A DNA stretch of 64,000 bases from Branchiostoma lanceolatum. Its lineage: Eukaryota; Chordata; Leptocardii; Amphioxiformes; Branchiostomatidae. Location of the stretch: the NCBI RefSeq assembly GCF_035083965.1, contig NC_089724.1, forward strand, positions 21,480,474-21,544,473, in the 5' to 3' direction. The notes beneath the pieces were generated by a model. It saw only the letters and a list, made by a program, of their open reading frames with translations, was not told the origin of the DNA and did not search any database. Shown here piece by piece: positions 50,462-64,000 of this stretch. How positions within the stretch are numbered: the stretch's first letter is position 1; the number at the start of each line of letters is the position of its first letter. Position numbers and translations under genes: made by a program.

Positions 50462-53400
50462 TATTCACAGTTACCTGTGCGTTTCTTTTTCATAATATGG
50501 AGTGTCCCAAGTTTTTCTGTTCATGTCCCAGGATAATTTGTGGACTGTCCCTTAGAGACCTGCCATATTGTGGGAATATACAATATACATGTAACAGTTT
50601 ATTTTCACAAAATGAACCATCAATGCATACACTGTTGTATTGTAGTGTCTCCTGACCAGTATTCAAATTACTTCTGCACATTTTTCTGTTGATTATGTTG
50701 CACAAACAATGTTATGCACAAGATGAGAATGATTTAATTACATCTATATGAATAAAGATATGGATGGTTTGATGTCAACTTTCAAAGAAACAACCCACAG
50801 TCTAGTACTTTCAAACAACTGATATTCCTTGCTGTGCTTAGTCAAGTTGAAAAATTCATATTTCTCCAGGATGACAAGACACATAACGGAGATGGCCCTT
50901 GACACTGAACTGAGGCAAGAAAGTCCCAGCTCAATGAAAGAGGCCATTGTTAGGTCACTGCTTGCACATGAGACGTGCCTGGCATTCATAATGTAGTTTT
51001 CACATGAAAGGGCAGATTTGTACCATTAGGGTCAACTGTCAAAAACCACATTATCCTAGTATATCTCCTTAGTATGTTTTGTCTTGTCTGGTTCATGCAT
51101 GTATAGATAAAAATATCTGTAGTTTTCTTGGCCTGTTCTGAACATAGATGGTAACCCAGTGCAATTACATGAGTATGAAAAAAATGGTTTGTCAACGAAG
51201 GCTTGGAACAAAATCCAGCTTGCACCCATTTTTATGTACCAGAAATAACATCATACTTCATCAGGAAAAAAAGTGATGTATTTCAGAATGTCGAATTGCT
51301 TCTGCCCAGAAGTGATGACAGGTCTTCTCCCAGCCTTGACTGAAGCATCCACTGTATTACATCTCCCACCACTTACCAACACATGAAGAACAACCTTGCA
51401 GGCCTTGGCAGACATCCTAAATCAATTTCCGATATTGCCACCACACCAGCAACAATTTTATGACCACATAATTGAATTTGCATTGAGGACATAGTTGGGC
51501 TTATAGAGAGGACTTCCTGTTTCGTTACAATATAACATTAGGGTGTGTCTACTTCATGCAAAATTTAGAGGAGTGTTTTGGTAAAGGTTGAAATTTCAAA
51601 CTGTGATGTGCATGTATTTGCTTAGTTAAGGAGATAAGCTCAATGCTTTGACTGGGCATGATTGTCACAGTGTGACAGGTGGAGCACTGCCTTGTCTGGT
51701 CAGGTGATGTCATCACTTTGTTCTGTACTATAATGTGAACATGAATGAGAGTTTAAAATTTTCTAGAGTTGCAGATGCATCAAGATGTAGACAAAAAGAA
51801 AGAAGTGGAATACCTAAATTCAATGAAATTAGGTTGAGCGTTTTAGTTGTACAATACTGGTAAATCTGGGTTAAGATCCCTGCAGGTGTCCGAGTATTCC
51901 CTCTCAGCCTAAAACATTATTGATGAACAAAGTAGACAGGTCCTGCCTTGAGATAGACAAGGCACTTGACTGAGCTGAGCATTCCTTTGCACAGTAAAGT
52001 CATTCTTACACCTGACCCCTCTTGTCATCAGGCAACTGATACTTCACGGTAAATAATACAGAATAAACAGACCACCAAAGCTGATGATGGCCTACATATG
52101 ACACACCTGTTTTGGCCCCAAACACACTAGGGGAGTGAGTCACCCCTTTTAACCCACTGTTGACATCATATGACTGAAAGATTGAGTGACAGTGTCTGAG
52201 GCGCTTGCTATTTTTGGGATTTGCCAACAACCCAGCCCACTAACTCTATATGCTATCTCATGTAGATCTGCAGAGAAAGGAGAAAAGTCGGTTGCAATGT
52301 TGTAAGGCTAGGAGTGCCGGTAACTTGTCTGCCGGCAGGTGAAATGTGTGTTATCTGCATCACTTCCTGAAACGTTCCTTTGCTCTTTATACAAAAAATT
52401 GCAGGAAAACAGCACTTTTACATCCATTTTTTCCACCCACAAAATGTAAATTTCAAGTGTTTGGAATGAAGTGCACATTTTACAAGTGAAACTGTCTTAG
52501 GTCACACAAGTTGCAAGGATGTCCACTGCATACAGGTTACGCATCATTCTGATCTTGTGGTATTTCTGGTAACAAAATCCAGAGAAACATGTGAAATGTT
52601 ATCTTTATTTATATTACAAGAGGTCAGATAAATCATTGATATCCTTTGACAAGTAGGTCTGATTAAGTTTGTCCAACCTTGTGCACATAATATCCAAGTT
52701 CTGGTAAAAAATGATGACTGTCTGATTTCAGTCAGAAATTACACACTGTGCACCTCCATTCATTAGAAGCAAAATTAAAGTAACTTCTGTTCAAACCAGG
52801 TTTTGCATGAATGACTAGACAAATGAGATATCATGACAAATGCCTGTTAAGATTACTCAGAAGAGGGATGGCATACCACAAATGCCTGATGTCAAGCACC
52901 AAACAAGACAAGGGCAGATTGCTGTATTCAGAGGAAAGTAAGAATACTAAGGTGTACTAATGTCAAATGAATGCAACCATTCAAAGCTCACTGTGAACAT
53001 TTGAATGCCTTTTGTATTTCCATTTTATTTAAGAAGGAGAGCTACTATCTGACTTTAGGAAACACAATGTTACCTCCCATATGATCCTTTGTTACATACA
53101 GTCTTTCTTAGGTTGTTCAGCAAAGAATACAAATTTTATGTCAATCAAACCACCTTGATCAAACAGTGGAAACAGCTGAATACGATATATTGCTAATATC
53201 ATCTTCTATTGCTCTTGGGTCCAAATCAGCAATAGTTGCATGGCCAATATGATTAGGATCGACAGAATGAAGTGCAGTGGGTGCATATGAAGAAATGATT
53301 TCCTACAATCATATTTGTCACTATTGGTTCTTAGTAAGATTGCCACCTCGGGGGCAATAAGGATTGATGACATGTACTACATGTACTAGGTAATACAGTA

Positions 53401-56400
53401 ATGGTGGTAATAAGAAATGGTAATTTAGTGAGCAAAAGGAAAGGAGGTATTCACACTTAGTTCAGTGACTGCCCCCTTGTCAACATCTTCACGACCCTGC
53501 ACTTTGACTGATGCTCAGAGTCTCTGATTTCTCTTCCTCACACTTCATAAATGATATAACGTTAGTTCACTTCAAATAAAAGTCAAAGTCAGTTGAGTGT
53601 TCCTTGCTACCTTAAAGTTAAACCTTGTGATTTTGCATGAGTTACACAGAATTGTCTGCAGCCCAAGCTCCTGTGAGGCTAATCAAGGCATCTAATGTTT
53701 TAATTATCATTTCAGAGGCTTTAGATGATTCTTCCCAAACTTCACTCAAGTCACTGAGTCAGAAATTTTCTCAGGAAACACAGGCTGTAAAGTCAAATCA
53801 TAATGTTCTTTCTTTTTTCTTTTACAATCATTCCGAAATTGGCTGTACCACCATCCAAGGAATATGATTGGAACTGCCTCAAAGTTCACAATATTTATTA
53901 CAGCGTGACTTACTTCTAGTACATGATTACCCTTGGCCTAACTGGAGATGAGAAGACTTCCATGTGATGATAATGTCCTTTGATAGACATTTGGCAGCAA
54001 TCTCTGGGAAACTGTGCTGCCATAAGAGTCATCAAGTTGTAAATAATCTGGGACTGCCTCTCTTGTATGCCACCTTACGAATGGCTACTCCCGTGAGGAG
54101 CTCTACATTTTGTTAGGATAAACTGTAGCTTTGACACCCATTAAAGAAAATTTTAACAAAAAACAAACAAACAATACAATTAGTTTTTTAAGAATGAGAC
54201 TGATACCTCAATGAAGGTTAGACAGTGAATGAGAGTGATAGTTTCAAGCAATATGAAGAAAGTGTAGATTAATGACAGCATGAAGAATATCCATCAAAGA
54301 AAGAGGGTAATGCAGCCCTTGATATTTGTTATGTCTGGAAAATGCAAGATGCCTTTGCAATAATTAAGAATTATCAAGTATATAAACAAGTAAGAAGAAG
54401 TTGCTGCAGCTGTTAGCTATAATCACACAGTAATCAGAAAGGGCAAGTCCCAGGAACACACAAGGGACAGTCCAGGAAGGGCTGTGATAGAAAATGTTGG
54501 CGCAAATTCAATTTCAAAATGAACTGGTCATGCCATTTTTGTTGCTGTTGTACCTTCTAAAGTGTCTTTTGTCATTCTCTTGGTTAATTTAAAAAAAAGC
54601 CTCCCCCATTCAGTACTGTACAGTCCCTTCTACCCCAGCCCTTAGACAACTGTTCTGCTCATGAGATTTCCTGGCCAGACAGCAAATTAGATCTTTTGGT
54701 CAGAAAGTCTAGACATACAATTCTCCAGTTGAAGTCACATTTCTAGACAGCTCTAAATTTTTGGTTATATTCAATTTCAGCTGCACTCCAACATTCATAT
54801 TCTGACATAGTTTGATCAAATTTAATCTTTTACATATAATGTTACATTAATTTGGCTGTCAAGATAACATAATGGCCAGAATATTGTCCATCAAGTGTAA
54901 TAACATTCTGTCAAATTATGGATGCTGGAGTGAGTCCTTGTTGAAATAAAATATTTTCAATCTCAATCATAATGTTCAGACTGGAGGGAAAATTGATATA
55001 TACAACTTGTATAGGCTAACACAAATACCAGGTTATTTGGGGACTATTCATATTTAGTAAAATAGATCACTTCAATATTAGAGTCATCAAGAAAAGAAAC
55101 ATAAGTTCTAACTGTTCTGCAACTTCTGAATTACCAGCTAGCCTTTTCAGTGCCAATCATATTAGCCTGACACTAGTATGGTTCAGGCAATAATTCATTA
55201 TTGGAACAAAATTGAGTGGGTACCTTCTATCTTTAAAACACCAAGGACTGAGATTTTGAGCAGTACAGAAGAAAACTCATTATATTTTCTTCATGACTGT
55301 CCTAAAATGGCTGATTGAAGAAGACTTTGCAGCACGAGGTGACAAATGACCAGCTGAAGACTGCAGTCTGAAATGGAATTACAAGCCTTCAGTTATCAGA
55401 TCAACAAGCTCCCAGCTCTATTTATAACCTTCTCTCATAGCCATCAACTTGGCATCAAGTACAGAAGTCAGTGCTGGAGGGGATATTCTGCCCTTTTAAA
55501 ACATTGAATGATGGAGGGGGGCAAAAGATTTTATCACAATGAAAGTCAAACTGGGTGTACATGTTTAAGAGGAGGGTCTCAGGAATTAGCAGGAGACCTA
55601 CAGTCTTTTATTCTAAAATCCTCTTAAACATGTACCCCCAGTTCTATAACACATTAGCAGGTAATGTTTTTGATTGTAGTGATTTTGGACAGCTTATCCT
55701 GGCGATATCACCAGAAAATTTTCAAGACCAAACCCAATCAAGTTTCATCAAACCAGCATTGCAATAGCAACATGAATCAGTTCTCTCATCTGTTGATATC
55801 ACAGCAGAATCTACAGTTATGCTGACGTATGTGGAAGAGACCAACTGTAGAAAGACTCCTTTGTACCCACTCAGCATACGAGTGGAGGGTAAGTACATGC
55901 AGCATTAATAACCGCTGGTCGGAAAATCAATATCGCTGGCTAAGTTGTCGGCTGTGTCCGCAAGAGAATAATCAGAAGCTGCTGAAGTTTGTATCATCGC
56001 TTGTGAGGCTGCAATTCAATGATTAATGCTTCAATACAATTCACTTCGACGGTGCATGCGAAAGCCGGTCAACTGATGACGATATGCATGTAAATGCCAA
56101 ATCATACTATCATCCCTATCTCTATGAATACAGTAATCTAATCTTTTTAAAAACACATCATACAAAATTTTTAACTGTGTACATAGTATCCCAGGCTGGT
56201 CACTTGCAGAACTATTCAACAGCTCTTAAAAAAGAATAAGAACATACAAGCACGACTTCCTTGCTGCCCACCCCGCTGACGGGGAATCTGACATTTAAAG
56301 TGCAGAATATGGGCCATCAGCACTACTTTTGGTTGGAAAAGCTGACAAAGAATGAATCATGGAGGTAAAAATAAACTGCAGATCATCAAGCATGTGAGTA

Positions 56401-59400
56401 GGTGAACACAGGTATATGTCATCAAGTACGGATAAGCCATTTAGACGATGCAAGTTAAGTCATGTCACGATGAAGGGAACGTGCTGCAGCAATTTACCTA
56501 GATCTAGGTACAACAGAATGTTAACAATTATAGTCTGTACCATCATGTATTTAGTATTCTACTGTGTCAACAGGAAAGCAGTCTGAGCAAATTGTGTTTG
56601 TTTGCTAAGTGGCTGAGGAGTGTTTGGTGTACAAAGTTAAGAACAGGGAGTACACATCCTTTTCCTGTCCTCCGCAAGTCAACTGACTTACTGCTCAAGT
56701 TGACTTACTGCTTTTAACCTTCTTCGCACTACGATACTAAATTCTCGTCTGGCCTATGTTAGACCATGTGGTCAAAATGACTGGACACTGGAGTCAGGAG
56801 ACACTGTCGGACCACAGCAACACTGGTGAGTATGTATGTGACATACGTACGCACATGTGTTGCTGCAATGTATGTAACACTTATGGGATAAGTGAAGAAT
56901 TTAACTTAGTATTCCTGTAGTTTACGCCCAAAGCTTAATCATTAAGCTGACAACAAATGTTTGGAGCTTACTACAGCTATTTTACTACAGCTATTTTAAT
57001 TACAGAATACGTCATAACTTAAGTGTAAGTGACCAGTGTGTCTTATTGTTGATTGAGATATTGACTAGATGTGCACCTGTTTACAGGCCTGCTCTTGAAG
57101 CCATGCCCTCCAGATAGCAAAATGACTGGTCTCTCTGTTCTCCTGAATAAGATATGGCTTATCTGTGAAAGGAAGTTGAAGGTTGGTCGAATTAGGAAGT
57201 GTCTGCACTGATGTATTTCCCTGTGAGATGTACTACCTGTTTCAGTGGCAAGAGGAAGTGACTCCACTACTAAAACCAGACATGTCTGAACAAATGGGAC
57301 TGTGGTAATCCAAAAGATGGTTGGTACGAGTGTCAAAATTCAAATGAAGACTTAAGTATGATTTATGGTTGCAACAAACTTTTAAACTGCTATTTTGCTA
57401 AATCCTGCTTTAAGTAACTATACTTTTTCACACAATTCCATGAATACTTTAACATCAGCAGCATCATATAACTACAAACAGTGGAAAAGTATGTTCAAGA
57501 CAATGCACATGAGCTATGCCTTCAACAAAACTGGTGCCTAGGGTCAAGGTCACATACAATGAGGGCACATCTAGAACTTAGAACTGATAACAGTGATAGA
57601 AGGTAATATAATGTTCTCAGCTTCTGATTCTTTATGGAGAAATTGGAGGGATGGCAGTTAATACAATTTTCCATCTTCTTCTCAATACATTTCTCCATGA
57701 ATGAAACTGTTTTTACCACTCCTTAAATTCTGCCACTGTGCATACATGTATGATTTGGTGCCCTTCACTGCAGTCTGATTGGCTGTGAATGTATGAATGG
57801 GCTACGTCACACTTGGCCCCCTGTATGTACACATACACTACATGAACTGCACACAGCAACATGTATGGACTGCGTGCCAGCCGGGACATTTTCAGGTATG
57901 CATACATGACAGAGTGGGCAGATTTAATGATATATGGGGAAGGTGAGCACGGGTGCATGTCTGTTACAAAGGGGTGAGGAAGATGTGTTTGCATGTTCAA
58001 CATGCTATTTTACATGTGCAGGAGTGCGGGGCAGAGTGCAACTGCACCACCCACATCTACAAACTGTTCTTGATGCAAATTAGGTGACATCACCTATTCA
58101 GGTGACCTCACCTGACCTATCACCCCACTAAGCAGTCCTCTGCAAGGCTTGCACTGTGTTTAACTGCTAAGATGGTATACATAAGTTGGCTATTAGTGTG
58201 ATCTGCCTTAGAAAAAATAACAAATTTCAGTCAAATGGTAACAGTTAACACATGCAGTACAGTAAGAAAACTTGTTTCAATCATGACACATAAATGCTAC
58301 TAGTTAGTGCACTTTCTTCATGCTTAACAGTATTTTTTCCATCTTTTAAGAGAACAACATACATCTGTTGCATTTGAAGAATGTCATCTTTGGAATGAAA
58401 ATATTTTGTCAAGATAAAACCACAAAAATTGAAAAAGGAATGATTGAGTGAAGTTGAAGACTTGAAGTTGAAGACATCTCAAAGTTATGTTTTGCAAATG
58501 ACTGCCGATTAGACCTACACTCTGTTTTCCTGAAATTACAAGGATTTGGTGAGACAACAAACCCAATCCCTGTGTTAACATACCCCAGGTTTGCAGACAA
58601 GGCTGTACAAGCTCGCCTGTGCCTGTAACAAAATAAATTTGCACCCCTTGGCAAGAAAAATCCAACCTCTAACTGGCACATCCATGTTGGAAACCTGAAA
58701 GTGATCATTTTTTCATGATTAGACGCTACAGTGCTTGGTACAACATATTGGTCATAATGAATACATATTAATGGAGACTGGCAATGTTGGTAGGATCCTA
58801 AGGGAACATGCATGGATCACAAAACCAAAGCTACATGTATCTCAGAATGACCACTGCCTCATATCTGATGCAGACAACAATGGGGGCAGGGTAACAATGC
58901 TCAAAGCTAAAATTCTTCAAATTCAACATGCAAATCATTATTTAATCTTTGTTTTGGAAAATAGTTTAACCTCTTCTGGAAATGGAATCTTATAACAATG
59001 AATTCAATTGTTTTAGGCAAGGAAGTTATATGATCCTTGTTTAAACTTGGGAGCACAAGGAATATTTACACAACTGACTGTACAGTTCTACATGTAGATG
59101 ATCTGATATCACGGATTACATTTGAACCAGATACATGTACTAGTACTAGGGCATGGTTGATCTGGGCAGACATGAATCTACACCAACCCTGTTATTGCAA
59201 ATCAATCTACACTGTATTTCCAAGGGAATTAAAAATTAGCACTTTTTAAAACAAAGATAAAGGAATTTCAGGTAACAGATGAAAAATTACATCACACGGT
59301 CATATTTTTTTTGTCTGAAAATTTTATACTGACCATTTTTTCCAGTGCAAAATTTTATGTGCAAATTTTTCATGCACAGAAACCTGTTCCCTTCAGTCCA

Positions 59401-61222
59401 TAGAACTTGTGCAAATCTGTGAACCAGTTCTGGATAAAGAGGGTCAAAGTTCGTATCTAGAATACCCGTTATTACATGTTATATAATTTCATAAGCAGAA
59501 GTATCAACCTAATGGGTAATATTCAATAACAATACCACCCTACCTTTCTTCATATAAATTGCCTTTGTTGAAAATTAGACAACTCTGCCAGGAATTTTAC
59601 AACCAATTGTATCCCACTGGTTATCACAAAATGGTCGAATGGAACAAAACGCTGACCACACCAGCGAATATTGTTTCAAGGCTGCCCCGCCCAATATTCA
59701 GTGTTGCCTACATTGGCCTGGTATCAAAACCTAGTGAGTTGAAAAAGCATTACCACAGGCACGTGGTAGTCATGATGGCACAACCAAAGATTAAGTCATA
59801 ATATGTAGCCCACTCAGTTCCACAGAAAGACAGCAGATCTGCTACCACAAAATGCTAACAAAGCACTGGACAAGCATTAATATATGCAGAAATTTGACCT
59901 GGAATCAAAACCATGAAAGAACAGAATGTCCCATTTACAACACCCTACATTTGTATGTTTATCTTTTAATGGAAAGAGGATAGGTCAAATGGGCTGCACT
60001 GTTTGACCTCCAGAGTTCTACCATTGGGATTCACAAAATGCTTCTGCATGTTTTATATGTCCTGTGGACTACTGAGACAAGGACAGACACCTTTACCTGA
60101 GGCCTCTTTTAGCAGAGACATGATGATGGATAATGGTGTTGACAGATTATGACCACATGGCACTGGGAATTAATAGAGCTGTCAAAAACAGACATCCTAC
60201 TGTCCTGATATAGTGAAACATGCCCTGTGCTAAGAATAGTAAGGCACTGAAATTTGATTAATTTTTTGGTCTTTCCACAAATATGTGAAAAAGTGGAGCA
60301 GTAGATAGGGTCTAGATCTACTGCAGGGTAAGGCACAATATTGTGTGCAATGAACTCTAATACACTGTGCAATATCGGAACTTGCCATCTGTGAAGAAAT
60401 GTGCAATATGGTTATTTGAATCAATAAACTTGAAGACATAATTCCCAACAGGAAAAAAATATTACCAACATAAACCATGTATACTTACAGCACCAAATGG
60501 AGAGAACCATGATATTGCAGTGCTATATAATCATAATGAGACGAGTGGTGTATCTATCAGTCCGTTGCTGGATGGTTGCTGGACGGTCACACGGGTGTGA
60601 AATTGTTACCCAATAACACTCCGACCACTAATCCACTGAAAAGTAGGTTATGTCTTAATTATGTCCCCTGGCAATTAGGAAGTGCTGAGACATAATTGCC
60701 AGATTAGCAAAGGCAAGCTGAGCGTCTGACATTGTAAGTTAACTGTAAAACAACACACATTTCAAACACTTCTGCTGTGATTGTTTCTCTTTGTTTTTTT
60801 GTATTTTTCTGTTGGCAAACATTTGCATTGTTTACAAATATAATTGACTTATGAAACCCAACTACATGTATCGTAAAGAGTTGTTACCAATAACTGGTCT
60901 ATATCAAAATCCCATTAACTGTGCAAGTACATTATGTATAACTTTAGTGCCCTTCTCTACTGGCTTTTGTCAGCAAATGAGCCATTATGAGGGGAATAAA
61001 GGTGTAAATGAAATCTAAATCCATGCCACTGCATCTTACTATCGCAGCTGTAATATGACCTACTATCACCCATTCCCTATGAATGGGGTGGCATACATAT
61101 ATCACATGACATCAATATTTCAGCAGCCTTCTCAATATATCACCCTTGGCTTCACTGAAGAAACGACCCCTTGCATTGAACACATTCAGAACAGAGCCAT
61201 GGTGAGGAATCAGCTAAAGAAT

Positions 61223-61228
61223 TTTATT
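61223..61228 (-). promoter_or_regulatory. Possible ARF6 polyadenylation signal AATAAA (minus strand)
   Basis: TTTATT on the plus strand, about 0.9 kb beyond the ARF6 stop; the nearest canonical hexamer I found on that strand. Confidence 0.3.
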
Positions 61229-62118
61229 CATACATCCTCCTCGTCAAACTAAAAATACCCTACATTGAGGGAAATCCCTTAGCTTCAAAACAGCACGTTT
61301 GAGAAGCTGGAAAAGGAGAAATCAGTCAATGTGACTAACTCAGAAGAACAAACACAGTGTAACACACCCAACCACAAAAACTGCTGGTCCATTTTGGGGG
61401 TGGGACACGCCCAGTATGGTTCAACTTCTCCACCTTCTCAAACATTTCGCCAGTTCTGAAGATTAGAAATCCATCGTATATAACTAGCGTGAAAACATTA
61501 TGGGAAACATCTTGTCACAAAGCATGATGGGTCATTTTTTACTCTCTCTCTCTCCAAAATTCTACACCTATGTGCTATGATTAAACAGCTATACAATGTT
61601 GTCCCTCTGTTCTGACAGTATGTACAAGGGTTAAAGCCATACAAATGTCCGCAAGCAAATCAGGGCTGCAGCTTGTGCCCACATATTAGAATAGATGCTA
61701 AATCTTACCAAGCAGGTGAAAACAGACCTCACAAGGGCAAGATTTGATTCTCAGAAACCAATTTTAAAACAAACACCCAAAGGAAAAGAGGGCTCTACCT
61801 CGGCTCATTTCATTATTTCTATAGCATATATAATACACATATTATCAACGTCCATTGAAAATGAGGTCAAATATATCCCTGGAGACAATAAACGATTATA
61901 AACCCAAATGTGATCCTAACTCTCATAGTCACGCAGATAAAAACACAATGGTGTTGAAATGCAGATTTCGACCAAAAGGCAGAGATTTGAACAGGGTACC
62001 TATGATGCCGGTTTCACTCAAGTGAGTCACATCCTACACCCCCGCTGTTATTAAATCATAAGGGGCGGAGTTCCTCTTAAGTTCTGTCGGTGATATGAAG
62101 AGGGTGGGGGGCACGCAG

Positions 62119-63371
<1,253 letters not shown>

Positions 63372-64000
63372 ATGTCTGATATAGGTTCAGAAGAGTTTGA
63401 AGAAGAGGCCGGGCCGTACTTGGGCGAGTACGAGGGGGACAGGAACGAGGAGGGCGAGAGGCACGGTTACGGCAAGGCGACCCTCCCCAACGGAGACACA
63501 TTTGAGGGACAGTACGAACACGGCAAGAGGCATGGGTCTGGCACTTACAGGTACAAGGAAACTGTTTTGGGTATTCATAGTCAGTGTTAAGGCAACTCTC
63601 TTTATATATCACCTCGTAATCATGATTCGGCTCTTCAAAGAGTTGGCCATTCTACCATAAATGCAAAATTGAGATTCAGGGCACATCATGATGGCTAAAT
63701 TAATCGAATAATCAAAAGTTTAAAACATACATCAGGTTTTGTCACATTGTTTCTAACATATCTTGTCAGAGTTACTTATGTCATACAAGTGGTCCCTTTG
63801 TCTCACTCTTGGATTCCTCCATTCTTTCCTCCTCTTTTTCCAGATTTGTAATTTTGCTCAGTATCAATCATCTTGCTTTCCAGATTCAAGAACGGTGCCC
63901 GGTACATAGGAGAATACATCAAGGGTAAGAAACATGGCCAGGGCACCTTCATCTATCCTGATGGCTCCAAGTATGAAGGCAGCTGGGTAGACGACCAACG
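63372..64000 (+). CDS. RSPH1: Radial spoke head 1 homolog (RSPH1), first two exons, truncated by window end
   Basis: Exon 1 is 63372-63550, exon 2 runs from 63884 past the window end; the junction is GT-AG with phase 2. The N-terminus [14 protein letters not shown] is the acidic leader seen in RSPH1, followed by MORN repeats: [60 protein letters not shown] and [16 protein letters not shown], about four repeats visible. RSPH1 is a radial-spoke head subunit of motile 9+2 cilia and sperm flagella; MORN repeats form a beta-sheet stack in the spoke head. The rest of the gene lies outside the window. Confidence 0.93.

Larger units (their letters stand above)
49244..62118. other. 12.9-kb interval without recognisable genes
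   Basis: It should contain the REC8 3' UTR on the left and the ARF6 3' UTR on the right. All open frames are short (under about 135 codons) and none resembles a known domain. No long TIR element or fold-back MITE was seen, unlike 13.9-27.3 kb. A small imperfect hairpin lies at 60668-60702 (CTGGCAATTA ... TAATTGCCAG). Confidence 0.55.

Noticed and set aside
13319..62118. A CRISPR array, prokaryotic operon or defence system
   Set aside because: No regularly spaced repeats or prokaryote-type gene clusters exist; the DNA is clearly eukaryotic.

Overview
The window is eukaryotic nuclear DNA, AT-rich and intron-rich, with GT-AG introns and many short inverted-repeat transposons. Gene content (ARF6, RSPH1, REC8, TIMP, a GOST-type seven-helix protein), near-vertebrate ARF6 identity and repeat style suggest an invertebrate deuterostome, most likely an amphioxus (Branchiostoma). 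The organism is an inference; no species marker was read.

Layout. 1-372 (+): the C-terminal part of a cytidylyltransferase-like protein, truncated by the window edge. 2732-17370 (-): a complete eight-exon gene for a GOST/LUSTR-type seven-transmembrane protein, 478 aa; all splice phases agree. 17.4-28.4 kb: gene-poor DNA crowded with miniature inverted-repeat elements, several with clean 9-bp target duplications, plus a ~540-bp tandem duplication. 28450-32914 (+): a five-exon TIMP (tissue inhibitor of metalloproteinases) of 334 aa with an unusual acidic/proline insertion and a long C-terminal tail. 35136-49243 (+): a 21-exon REC8 meiotic cohesin gene, 679 aa, whose introns carry a nested hAT-type insertion, a 1.7-kb TIR unit enclosing a decayed non-LTR reverse-transcriptase tail, and a tRNA-like Pol III head. 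49.2-62.1 kb: about 12.9 kb with no gene recognised. 62119-62649 (-): ARF6, intronless in its coding part. 63372-end (+): the first two exons of RSPH1, divergent from ARF6 and cut by the window end.

The genes are unrelated in pathway: membrane trafficking (GOST protein, ARF6), extracellular protease control (TIMP), meiotic cohesion (REC8), motile cilia (RSPH1) and a nucleotidyl transfer enzyme. I see no operon-like or defence-type system. What is unusual is the transposon archaeology between genes and in introns, the modified TIMP, and the duplicated small ORF. Exon models were built by hand from splice consensus and reading-phase closure, so internal exons are strong where the family is recognisable and weaker in the low-complexity middle of REC8.
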